Of a stretch of 64,000 bases of DNA, positions 33,294 to 40,704 are shown piece by piece. The DNA is from Jatrophihabitans sp. (lineage in GTDB: Bacteria; Actinomycetota; Actinomycetes; Mycobacteriales; Jatrophihabitantaceae): assembly GCA_025963285.1 (NCBI GenBank), contig JAOPUX010000071.1, positions 46,444 through 110,443 on the forward strand, written 5' to 3'. Numbering within the stretch: the first letter of the stretch is position 1; the number at the start of each line of letters is the position of its first letter. The notes under the pieces were generated by a model that searched no databases, was not told where the DNA came from, and saw only the letters and a list, made by a program, of their open reading frames with translations. A program made the position numbers and the translations under genes.

Positions 33294-33761
33294 TCAGCGC
33301 GCGACCTGCTCGCCCTCCGCGCCCAGGATGTCGACGTGCAGGCGCTTCAACTCGCACCGGCTGATCTTCCACTCGCCAGCGTTGGTGCGCCGGTATTCCT
33401 CGAAGTAATGCCCGTAGCCCTTGAAGTGCTTGTCGCCCGGGTTGTAGACATAGTCCTCGATCGGCCAGATGCCACGTGCGAAGTCCTCCTCGACGATCTC
33501 GATCTCCGGGGTGTGCCCCATGTGACAGGAGAATCCGGCCATTCTGCTGGGGCCGATCGAGTCCAGCCAGTCGCCGAACTCGCCAGGGCCGTTGATCGTC
33601 TTGAGCACGGTCTCGTTATCGGCGGCGTACCAGATCCAGACCAGATCCTCGCTGAAGCAGCTGAGGAAGTCCGCGGTCTGCCGGGTGTCGGTGAACCGGA
33701 AGTAGCGCGCCTTGAGCTGCTTGATCTGCTCGATGGCCCACAGGATGTCGATCTTGTCCAC
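33294..33761 (-). CDS. SnoaL-like/NTF2-fold protein
   Basis: A 155-residue NTF2-like protein with the usual N-terminal pair of helices (IEQIKQLKARYFRFTDT, ending in DFLSCFSEDLVWIW) and C-terminal sheet (GHYFEEYRRTNAGEWKISRCELKRL). This pattern is common to ring-hydroxylating dioxygenase beta-like and SnoaL-like small enzymes. The reaction is unknown. The start is GTG at 33761 with AGAGGA upstream. It is the first gene of a two-gene operon with cyclase copy 2, which suggests a role on the same substrate. Confidence 0.85.
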   Translation of the reverse strand: MDKIDILWAIEQIKQLKARYFRFTDTRQTADFLSCFSEDLVWIWYAADNETVLKTINGPGEFGDWLDSIGPSRMAGFSCHMGHTPEIEIVEEDFARGIWPIEDYVYNPGDKHFKGYGHYFEEYRRTNAGEWKISRCELKRLHVDILGAEGEQVAR

Positions 33762-33969
33762 GGGACTCGTCCTCTCGGCACCCGGGCCGTCCGCGAGGGG
33801 GCTTACGCGGCGTCCGGCTGATAATCGTGTACATACCTTCCCGCAATAATGTCATAGGAGACTGCCAGTGCCTTGGAATTGGCGCGTTGTCTCGCAGATG
33901 CGGATCTCTGAGTGAGTAGCGCAATGCTGATGGACCACGGCTAGCGATGCTCCTAGCCTGGTAACACCT

Positions 33970-33989
33970 CGGGCGGCAACTGCCGCCCG
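33970..33989. repeat. GC-rich hairpin just before an SDR gene
   Basis: CGGGCGGC and GCCGCCCG form an 8-bp stem with an AACT loop, ending 11 nt before the Shine-Dalgarno GGAG (34001-34004) of the SDR at 34011. It could affect translation or be a protein site. There is no T-run. Confidence 0.35.
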
Positions 33990-34010
33990 GCCGAGCTCCC
34001 GGAGTGGACG

Positions 34011-34817
34011 ATGAGCGACGACCAGACCGGGACTGCCCGGCCAGCACCGAACGCGCAGTCCTACGCCGAGGCGACGGGCCTACACGACCGCGTGGTGATC
34101 GTCACCGGTGCGAGCTCCGGCATCGGGGCGGCGACTGCGGCAGCCTTCGCGCGGGTTGGCGCGCGGGTGGTCGTCAGCGGACGCGACCCGGTGCGGCTGC
34201 GCGCAGTGGCTGGTGACATTGCGCGGTCAGGGGGTCAGGTGCTCGCGGTCGAGGCCGATCTCGCCCAGGCCGAGCATGCGGCGCTTCCGATCCGCGCGGC
34301 GGTCGATCGCTGGGGCGGCATCGACGCGATGGTGCTCGCGGCGGCCTTCGTCGAGCGGATGCCGTTCGCGCAGCAGACAGCCGAGAGCTTCGACCGAATC
34401 TGGCGGGTGAATACGCGAGCGCCCTTCCTGGCGGTGAACGCCGCGCTACCACACCTGAGCGACGGCTCGTCCGTGGTGTTCATGTCTTCGAGTAGCGCGC
34501 ATCGGGCCGTCTCCGGACTCTCGGCCTACGCCCCGTCGAAGGCGGCGCTGGAGGGGCTGGCCCGAACGCTGGCCGTGGAGCTCGCCCCGCGGACCCGGGT
34601 CAACGTGATCGTCCCCGGTTTCGTCCAGACCCCCATCAATGACGACAAGGTGGCGCTGCCGGGCTTCGTCGAGCGGTACCTGGGCAAGACGCCTGCCGGC
34701 TTCTTGGCCCAGCCGGACGACCTGGCAGACCTCTCGCTGTTCCTCTGCGGCACCCAGAGCAGGTATCTGACCGGACAGTGCATCACGATCGACGGCGGAG
34801 CGGGCATTCTCGGCTGA
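34011..34817 (+). CDS. SDR family oxidoreductase
   Basis: A 268-residue classical short-chain dehydrogenase. The N-terminal extension of about 25 residues precedes the cofactor site TGASSGIGAAT. The active site is SSSSAHRAVSGLSAYAPSK (Ser, Tyr, Lys), and the helix-4 Asn is in WRVNTRAPF. NNAG is replaced by LAAA. The C-terminal LTGQCITIDGGAGI is typical. The ATG at 34011 has GGAG six bases upstream. It stands alone between a divergent SnoaL/cyclase operon and a convergent lipoprotein gene with a strong hairpin in between. Confidence 0.9.
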   Translation: MSDDQTGTARPAPNAQSYAEATGLHDRVVIVTGASSGIGAATAAAFARVGARVVVSGRDPVRLRAVAGDIARSGGQVLAVEADLAQAEHAALPIRAAVDRWGGIDAMVLAAAFVERMPFAQQTAESFDRIWRVNTRAPFLAVNAALPHLSDGSSVVFMSSSSAHRAVSGLSAYAPSKAALEGLARTLAVELAPRTRVNVIVPGFVQTPINDDKVALPGFVERYLGKTPAGFLAQPDDLADLSLFLCGTQSRYLTGQCITIDGGAGILG

Positions 34818-34839
34818 CTGTCCCACTACTGAGACAGCA

Positions 34840-34873
34840 CAGCGCCCGGTGTCGTTGCCGACACCGGGCGCTG
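34840..34873. terminator. Strong bidirectional hairpin terminator
   Basis: A perfect 15-bp GC-rich stem (34840-34854 with 34859-34873) closes on a TTGC loop, midway between the convergent SDR (stop 34817) and substrate-binding lipoprotein (stop 34892). It is the strongest hairpin I found in the window. It lacks a long T-run, as is common in actinomycete terminators. Confidence 0.8.
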
Positions 34874-34891
34874 CTTACCTCTGGGCCAGGA

Positions 34892-36193
34892 TCAGCTGGC
34901 GAGGCAGGAGCTGGCGAGGTCCCCGGTCGCACCGTTGCCGGACGTGCCGGGCGGCGGGATGAGGGTCGGGTTCTTGTCGCCCGCGTTGAACTTGAACGAC
35001 CAGAAGCAGTTCACCGCCGCGGAAGGCTTGCCCGGGGTGAAGGTTACCGGCTGCGGGAGCAGCCCACCCAGCGTCTCGTTGCTGACCTTGTTCATCGCAT
35101 CGAGCACGGTTGCCCTGGTGACTGCACCCGTCGTGGTGCTGAGTGCCTTGCGGAGCAGCTCGAGCGAGGCCCAGGTGGCGGTCGACTGTGACGTCTCGTA
35201 GTTGGTGCCAGAGGCGTACTTGGTCATGGCGTCACGGAACGTCTGCACCGGAGCAGCGTTGGCCCACCACGGGAACCCGTTGATGGCACCGACCATCTTC
35301 GCGCCCTTGACCTTGCCGTAGGTTGACGGGTCGAAGCTGGTGGCAGCGCTGCCGAACAGCCCGGTGTAGCCCTGCGTGATGCAGTTGGACATCAGCCGCG
35401 CGGTGCCCTGCGGCGCCACGGCGATGTAGACGTAATCGGTGCTCTTCTGCTTGAAGGCCAGGCACTGCGAGGTGTAGTCAGTGCCGGTCGAAGCGACCTT
35501 GACGACGCCGCCCCAACTCATGCCTGCCTTGGCAGCGACTGGCTTGATCAGCCCAGCGCTCTCGGCGCAGGACGCGACCTCGGAGCAGGCTGCGACGGCC
35601 ATGACCTTGGCGCCGGCCTGAGCTGCAGGGAGCACCGATGTGAGCTCCGTGGCGGTGCTGTCGGTGCTCGTGTCGTAGAAGTTCGGCGTCTGGTGCCAGA
35701 ACGGGCCGTAGCCGCTGCCGTCCAGGACGGCCAGATTGGCCTTCGCCAGTGAGGCGTAGACGGCGTATTCCGCGATCGGGTCACTCATGATGATCGCGTC
35801 GACGCCACTGTTACCCACCAGGTTGGTGGCTGCAGCCTGCCCGGCGCTGGCGTCGCCCTTGGAGTCGGCCGAGACGATTTCGACCTTGTGCCCGCCCGCG
35901 AGTCCTCCGTTGGCGTTGACGTAGTCGGCCCAAGCCTTCGCAGTCGGCAGGGCGGCCACCGTGCTCGATGCCTGCGGCCCGCTCAGCGATACGAAATAGC
36001 CGATCTTGATAGTCGATCCGGTGGCAGCCGTGCCGCCACCGGTCGAGGCCGAGGTCGAGGCCGAGGTGCTGCCCGACGCGCTGCCAGATGTGCTACCGCC
36101 ACCACCGCCCGAGCCACTGCTGCTGCATGCGGTTGCCGCGAGCGCTATGGCTGCGGCGCCGGCGATCAGCAAAGTTCCACGCCGTTTGATCAC
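34892..36193 (-). CDS. ABC transporter substrate-binding lipoprotein, branched-chain amino acid type
   Basis: A 433-residue extracytoplasmic binding protein of the LivK/periplasmic-binding type 1 family. The N-terminus is a lipoprotein signal: KRR, a hydrophobic stretch, then AATAC with Cys23 as the lipidation site. A Ser/Gly/Thr-rich linker follows (about 24-55), and then the binding domain starts IKIGYFVSLSGPQASS. The protein binds a small carboxylate or aromatic ligand outside the membrane and hands it to a permease, but no permease or ATPase gene is in the window. The start is GTG at 36193 with GGAGG upstream. Its promoter region has a nested palindrome (36248-36287). Import of the substrate of this locus is my inference. 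Confidence 0.92.
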   Translation of the reverse strand: MIKRRGTLLIAGAAAIALAATACSSSGSGGGGGSTSGSASGSTSASTSASTGGGTAATGSTIKIGYFVSLSGPQASSTVAALPTAKAWADYVNANGGLAGGHKVEIVSADSKGDASAGQAAATNLVGNSGVDAIIMSDPIAEYAVYASLAKANLAVLDGSGYGPFWHQTPNFYDTSTDSTATELTSVLPAAQAGAKVMAVAACSEVASCAESAGLIKPVAAKAGMSWGGVVKVASTGTDYTSQCLAFKQKSTDYVYIAVAPQGTARLMSNCITQGYTGLFGSAATSFDPSTYGKVKGAKMVGAINGFPWWANAAPVQTFRDAMTKYASGTNYETSQSTATWASLELLRKALSTTTGAVTRATVLDAMNKVSNETLGGLLPQPVTFTPGKPSAAVNCFWSFKFNAGDKNPTLIPPPGTSGNGATGDLASSCLAS

Positions 36194-36247
36194 AGAAATT
36201 ACCTCCGAGAGGCGAAAAGAGGATCGGGTCGGAACCCGTGAGCGTTC

Positions 36248-36287
36248 TCACAATAATGACCAAAGCATAATTGGTCCAGCATTGTGA
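36248..36287. promoter_or_regulatory. Nested palindromic operator over the lipoprotein promoter
   Basis: Outer arms TCACAAT (36248-36254) and ATTGTGA (36281-36287) and inner arms GACCAA (36258-36263) and TTGGTC (36271-36276) share nearly the same centre. At the centre, on the minus strand, lies TATGCT (36269-36264), a fitting -10 for the lipoprotein gene whose start is 70 nt further. A repressor bound here would cover the promoter. No candidate regulator gene is in the window. Confidence 0.55.
36264..36269 (-). promoter_or_regulatory. Putative -10 box TATGCT of the substrate-binding lipoprotein gene
   Basis: TATGCT on the minus strand matches TANNNT and would start a leader of about 60 nt before the GTG at 36193. 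It sits in the centre of the nested palindrome described at 36248-36287. Confidence 0.45.
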
Positions 36288-36518
36288 CCGTTCCGTGTCC
36301 TTACTCGCGCGCGCTGACCGGGAATCTGTCCGATTCGCCATACGCTGGGCCCAATGATGGTCTCTGGCAGCCGGCGGGGGTGGGTCGGAGGCGGCCGTCG
36401 GACCTAGCTGGTGAAGATTGCAAAGGCCGTCTAGGGATTGATAGCGTCATAATTAGCAGCTTGCGGGGCCCTGGCGGTTGGGCCCGTCGTAGGCCCAGAC
36501 CGACCGGAAGGTCCAGCT

Positions 36519-37742
36519 ATGTCGACGATGCAGGAACGTGCCGCGCAGGCCGGGTTGAACACCCGGGTCGTGGACCTAGAGGGAGATGCGCGACTCGGCG
36601 TTGACCCGTTCGCGGTCTGGGACGAACTGGCCGATGACGGCCCACTGCTCTACAGCACTGCTGGGCGAGGCTTCTTCGTCGCCACGGACTACGACACGAT
36701 CAAGGACGTCTTGCAGGATCCAGCGAAGTGGTCCAGCCTGCCGACGTCGCTGACCTACACGACGCACGAGGTCATCAACAGCTTCATCCCGATTGCGATG
36801 GATCCCCCGGAGCACGGCCGCTACCGCAGCCCGCTGATCCCGCTCTTCGGCCCTCGCGCGGTGAAGCGGTTCGACCCGCACATCCGCCAGGTAGCCAACG
36901 ACCTCATCGACAAGATCCTGGCCAAGGGCACGTGCGACTACGTCATCGACTTCGCCTCTCAGCTCCCGGCCCAGTTCTTCCTCGCGTGGCTGGGCCTCGG
37001 CGAGGAGGACGCCCACCACATGCACGAGCTGGCCAACCGTGCGACCTTCGGGTTCGAGGACCAGTCGGCGCGGACTTCGGTGGAGGACGACATCGGCTCC
37101 GTGGTCCGCCGGCTGCTCGAGGAGCGGCGTGACGCTCCGCGCGACGACCTCGCCAGCGAACTGCTTGCCCTGCGGATCGATGGCGAACCGATCGACATGG
37201 AAAGCCTGGTGTCGATCGGCAGCCTGGCGTTCGTCGCGGGACAGGACACGACCGCGGGCAACCTGGCCTACACGATGCTCCACCTGTCCACCCACGCCGA
37301 GGACCGGCGGCGGATCGTCGACGATCCCGGGATCATCCCGCTCGCACTCGAGGAGCTGACCCGGCTCTACAACTCCGGAGGCCCGGTCGGCCGGATCGCC
37401 ACCCAGGACATGGAGCTGCACGGCACGGCGATCGAGCCGGGTGACCGCATCTTCCTCGCGCGGGTCACCGCCGACCGGAGTGTGTACGACGACGGCGTCA
37501 AACTCGACCGCCAGCCCAACCGGCACACCGCGTTCGGGCTGGGTCCGCATCGGTGCCTGGGGGTGCACATCGCCCGCCTGGAGATGCAGATCGCGCTCGA
37601 GGTCTGGCACCAGCGGCTCCCGAACTACCGCGTGCCGCCCGGCTTCGTCCCCGAACACCGCTACGGCAGTTTCATGCAGCAGCTCAAGAGCCTACCGCTG
37701 GAGTTCGACCTGGAGTTCCACGACAAGGAGGCCGCGTCATGA
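36519..37742 (+). CDS. Cytochrome P450
   Basis: A 407-residue soluble bacterial P450. Haem-binding loop FGLGPHRCLG with Cys346 as iron ligand; I-helix AGQDTT with the normal acid-alcohol pair Asp243/Thr244; K-helix ExxR at Glu279-Arg282. It should hydroxylate a hydrophobic substrate with O2 and two electrons. The next gene, overlapping by ATGA, encodes a [3Fe-4S] ferredoxin, which is the likely direct electron donor. No ferredoxin reductase is in the window. The ATG at 36519 has GGAAGG upstream. It heads a four-gene operon with ferredoxin, cupin and aldo/keto reductase. Confidence 0.95.
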   Translation: MSTMQERAAQAGLNTRVVDLEGDARLGVDPFAVWDELADDGPLLYSTAGRGFFVATDYDTIKDVLQDPAKWSSLPTSLTYTTHEVINSFIPIAMDPPEHGRYRSPLIPLFGPRAVKRFDPHIRQVANDLIDKILAKGTCDYVIDFASQLPAQFFLAWLGLGEEDAHHMHELANRATFGFEDQSARTSVEDDIGSVVRRLLEERRDAPRDDLASELLALRIDGEPIDMESLVSIGSLAFVAGQDTTAGNLAYTMLHLSTHAEDRRRIVDDPGIIPLALEELTRLYNSGGPVGRIATQDMELHGTAIEPGDRIFLARVTADRSVYDDGVKLDRQPNRHTAFGLGPHRCLGVHIARLEMQIALEVWHQRLPNYRVPPGFVPEHRYGSFMQQLKSLPLEFDLEFHDKEAAS

Positions 37743-37933
37743 AGGTATCGATCGATCCCGCCGTATGTCAGGGCCACAACGTGTGTACCTTCTCGGCGCC
37801 GTCCGTCTTCGAGGCCGATGAGAACGGCTACGGCCACGTCGTCGATCCCGACGTTGCGCCAGAATTCCAGGAGCTGGCTCGGGTCGCCGTTCTGAACTGC
37901 CCCGAGGGTGCGATCACGATCGTCGAGGACTGA
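37739..37933 (+). CDS. P450-type [3Fe-4S] ferredoxin
   Basis: A 64-residue ferredoxin with ligands CQGHNVC and CP (NCPEGA). The residue in the CXX?XXC(X)nCP pattern is His, the most common form among P450-associated ferredoxins. Its start overlaps the P450 stop (ATGA), which is the classical arrangement of a P450 with its redox partner. It differs from the Asn-type ferredoxin at 31271, so the two may have different redox potentials or partners. Confidence 0.95.
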   Translation: MKVSIDPAVCQGHNVCTFSAPSVFEADENGYGHVVDPDVAPEFQELARVAVLNCPEGAITIVED

Positions 37934-37938
37934 GCGGG

Positions 37939-38451
37939 GTGCACGAACTCGAGCGCCTCTCATGCGTCGTCGCCCGGGAGGTCGAGGGACACGTCAGGTT
38001 CGTCGATGTCGTCCCTGAGATCCGGTCGGTATCCAACGGGTTCGCGACCTCGTGGTTGTGGGCGCTCGACAGCGTGCCGATTCTGCCCGAGGCGATCGGG
38101 GGACAGCCGGAGGGGGCGCGCTTCCCCGGCCCGGGTGGCATCAAGTTCGGGCTGGTCCTGCTACCCGCGCGCTCCGACGGAGACCTGACGGGTGGCGATC
38201 AGGCCTCGGCGGCGAACATGACCATCACCGATGCGGCGCTCGGCATGCACGCCACCGACTCCCTCGATCTGGAGATCGTCATCTCGGGACGGGTCGTGCT
38301 CGAACTGCCTGACGGCGACTCGCGGGTACTGGGGCCGGGTGAATCGGTCGTGCTGGCTGGGGTGCCGCATCGATGGCACAACCCCTTCGACGAACCCTGT
38401 GTCTACGCCGCCGCCATCCTCGGTGCGAGAGGGGCGTCAGCGTCGGCGTGA
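37939..38451 (+). CDS. Cupin-domain protein
   Basis: A 170-residue protein with a C-terminal single cupin barrel (about residues 70-165). The first cupin motif is degenerate (GMHATDSLDLEIVISGRV, with one His and a Glu), and the second is GVPHRWHNP. Metal binding is therefore possible but not certain. The N-terminal 60 residues are unassigned. The start is GTG at 37939, 5 nt after the ferredoxin stop. Its stop overlaps the start of the aldo/keto reductase (GTGA). It could be a small isomerase, or an oxygenase or ligand-binding protein acting on the P450 product; the function is not known. Confidence 0.8.
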   Translation: MHELERLSCVVAREVEGHVRFVDVVPEIRSVSNGFATSWLWALDSVPILPEAIGGQPEGARFPGPGGIKFGLVLLPARSDGDLTGGDQASAANMTITDAALGMHATDSLDLEIVISGRVVLELPDGDSRVLGPGESVVLAGVPHRWHNPFDEPCVYAAAILGARGASASA

Positions 38452-39428
38452 GATACACCGTCCTCGGACGCACCGGGCTGCGGGTGTCCTCGCTGTGTCT
38501 GGGGACGGCCTGGTTCGGTGTCGCCCCGCCCGCGGCCGACGTCGGCGCTCTCGTCGGGCGGGCCCTGGATGCGGGGGTGAACTTCTTCGATACCGCCAGC
38601 ACCTACGGCAATCAGTCCCGCTTCGACCGACCCGGCCAGGCGGCCTCCGACGCACGCGAATCGGCTGAGGAACTGCTGGGCCGCGCCCTGCGCGGGCACC
38701 GCGACGAGGTCGTCCTTGCGACGAAGGTCGGCGAGCGCAGCGGCCCCGGCCACAACGACGTCGGAGTCTCCCGCGAGCACGTCGAGCGGATGGTGGAGCG
38801 GAGCCTACGCAGGCTGGCGACCGATCGCGTCGACATCCTCTATGTCCACCACCCGGATCCCGGCACCGGCATGGCGGAGCTGGCCACGACGTTCGACCGG
38901 CTGATCGGCCGCGGTCTGATCCGGCACTGGGGGCTCTCGAACTTCACCGCGGAGCAGACCATGGAGTTGCACGAGACCGCCCGCCGGCACTCGCTGGAGC
39001 CACCGGTCGTGCAGCAGCTGCAGTACAACCTGGCCCGGCGGAGTGCAGAGCGTGACCTGCTGCCCACCGTTGCCCGATATGAGTCAGCGGCCATCGCGTA
39101 TGCGGGGCTAGCTGGCGGGTTGCTCGGTGGCTCGGCGGCGGCGCGGCGCCGGTTCTCCGGCGCCGCGCGGATCGGCCGCGCCGCGCACTCGCCGGCGCAG
39201 TTGGCCGTGGCCGATGGTCTGCAACGCCTGGCCGACGCCAAGGGGGAGCAGCCGGGGCGCCTGGCGCTGGGTTGGCTGCTCTCTCGCCCCGGCGTCGTTG
39301 CCACGGTCGTAGGCCCGGAGTCGGCCGAGGAGTTCAGCGGCCTGGTCAGGGACCTCGACGACTCGCTGCCCCGGGAGCTGCTCACTGAGATCGATGCGCT
39401 CACCCAGCCGTTCACCGACCTCTCGTAG
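38448..39428 (+). CDS. Aldo/keto reductase
   Basis: A 326-residue aldo/keto reductase. The catalytic tetrad is visible: Asp and Tyr in FFDTASTYGN, Lys in ATKVGER and His in YVHHPDP. The C-terminus ATVVGPESAEEFSGL is the cofactor-phosphate region. It would interconvert a ketone or aldehyde with an alcohol using NADPH. The start GTG at 38448 overlaps the cupin stop; the longer frame upstream is cupin sequence in another frame. It ends the P450 operon and converges on another P450 gene. It is distinct from the partial AKR at the left edge. Confidence 0.9.
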   Translation: MRYTVLGRTGLRVSSLCLGTAWFGVAPPAADVGALVGRALDAGVNFFDTASTYGNQSRFDRPGQAASDARESAEELLGRALRGHRDEVVLATKVGERSGPGHNDVGVSREHVERMVERSLRRLATDRVDILYVHHPDPGTGMAELATTFDRLIGRGLIRHWGLSNFTAEQTMELHETARRHSLEPPVVQQLQYNLARRSAERDLLPTVARYESAAIAYAGLAGGLLGGSAAARRRFSGAARIGRAAHSPAQLAVADGLQRLADAKGEQPGRLALGWLLSRPGVVATVVGPESAEEFSGLVRDLDDSLPRELLTEIDALTQPFTDLS

Positions 39429-39437
39429 CCGGCGGCG

Positions 39438-40691
39438 TCAGCCGGTGCGGACCAGGAGCCTCTGCGGGCCGTGAAAGTTGTAGTTGGCGCGGTAGTCGAA
39501 CGGTTCGGCTACCCGGAGCCCAGGGTGCCGGTGCAGCAGGGTCTGGAGCGCAACCTCGATCTCCAGCCGGGAGAGCCACTGTCCGAGGCAGGTATGGATT
39601 CCGTAGCCGAAGTCGAGGTGCTGGCGGGCATCCGCGCGCGTGACATCGAGACGGTCCGGGTCGGCGAAGCGGTCCGGGTCGTGGTTGCCGGAGGCGACCA
39701 GCAGCCGGACGGTCTCGCCCGCCCGTACCTCGAATCCGGCGATGTCGCTGTCGGCGGTGGCGACCCGGTGCACACCGTGAACCACCGGGCAGTACCGGAA
39801 GAACTCCTCGACGGCGTGCCGGATGAGCCCGGGATCGTCGAGCAGAGGCTGCCTCTGAGCGGGGTACTCATCGAGGGCGATCACGGCGTTGGCGATCATG
39901 TCGTTGGTGTTGCCGGTCGTCAGCATCACGGTGAACATGGTGTCCAGCTCCGCATCGGTGAGCCCCGCGCCGTCGTCCTGGCGAGCCACGAGCCGCCCGA
40001 TGAGGTCGGTGGGTTCAGCCGCTCGCCGGGCGCGGTGGTCGGCGATCAGGTCGGCCACGAACCGCTGGATCTCGACGGTCGCGGTGTAGGCGGCATCGAT
40101 GTCCTCGTAGTTCGTCCCGAGCCCGCTGCGGACATCGTCCGCCCAGCCGCGGAAGGTGTCGATCGCGACGTCCGGGACACCGAGGAATCGGCACATGACG
40201 ATGAACGGCAGGCGGTAGGTGAACTCCGAGAAGTCGAAGACGTCCGACCCTCGCGCGTCGATCTCGTTGAGCAGCTCCTGAGCGAGGAGCTCCACCTCGG
40301 CGCGCATGGCGCTGATCGAAGCGGCGGAGAACGCAGTGTTGACGAAGCGCCGCAGCCGGGTGTGGTCGGGAGGGTCGACCTGCCCGATCATCACCTTGTC
40401 GCGGTCGATGAGGTAGTCGTAGCGCTCGCGGTCGCGGCCGGAGAGCGCCGCTCTGCGTTCCTGGACGCGTGAACCGCCCGCCCGGCGGGACGAGAACGTC
40501 ACCGGGTCGCGGAGGACGTTCCTGATGTCCTCGTAGCGTGATACTGCGACCACCGAACGAACGCGCAGCACCGGCTCCTGCTCTCGCATCGACCGATAGA
40601 CGGCGTAGGGATCCTTGATCATCTCCGGGTCGAGGTCGAAGAGCCGGCCGGCCAGGACCGAGGCCGCCGAGGGGTCGAGGGTTGCGGTCAT
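39438..40691 (-). CDS. Cytochrome P450 with altered I-helix
   Basis: A 417-residue P450 with the haem loop FGYGIHTCLG (Cys368) and K-helix EEFFR. The I-helix reads LTTGNTNDM, so the usual acid-alcohol pair is replaced by Thr262 and Asn263. Such enzymes can still work, by another proton path or with peroxide, or can do non-standard chemistry. It is the last gene of a minus-strand run after a mycofactocin SDR (13-nt gap) and an amidohydrolase. A secondary-alcohol product made here could be oxidised by that SDR. The ATG at 40691 has GAGGA upstream. Confidence 0.93.
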   Translation of the reverse strand: MTATLDPSAASVLAGRLFDLDPEMIKDPYAVYRSMREQEPVLRVRSVVAVSRYEDIRNVLRDPVTFSSRRAGGSRVQERRAALSGRDRERYDYLIDRDKVMIGQVDPPDHTRLRRFVNTAFSAASISAMRAEVELLAQELLNEIDARGSDVFDFSEFTYRLPFIVMCRFLGVPDVAIDTFRGWADDVRSGLGTNYEDIDAAYTATVEIQRFVADLIADHRARRAAEPTDLIGRLVARQDDGAGLTDAELDTMFTVMLTTGNTNDMIANAVIALDEYPAQRQPLLDDPGLIRHAVEEFFRYCPVVHGVHRVATADSDIAGFEVRAGETVRLLVASGNHDPDRFADPDRLDVTRADARQHLDFGYGIHTCLGQWLSRLEIEVALQTLLHRHPGLRVAEPFDYRANYNFHGPQRLLVRTG

Positions 40692-40704
40692 CGGTCGGCC
40701 GTCC

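Larger units (their letters stand above)
36194..36518. other. 325-bp divergent intergenic region, lipoprotein/P450
   Basis: This is the longest gene-free stretch in the window. On the lipoprotein side it holds the SD, a nested palindrome and a -10 box. On the P450 side it holds a CATAAT hexamer (36448-36453) about 65 nt before the ATG at 36519, but no convincing -35, and GGAAGG as ribosome binding site. A 106-residue open frame across it (from 36284) runs into the P450 gene out of frame and is rejected. I see no RNA gene in it. Confidence 0.6.

Noticed and set aside
36284..36604. 106-residue frame in the lipoprotein/P450 intergenic region
   Set aside because: It runs out of frame into the P450 gene, has no ribosome binding site and no motif, and covers promoter elements.
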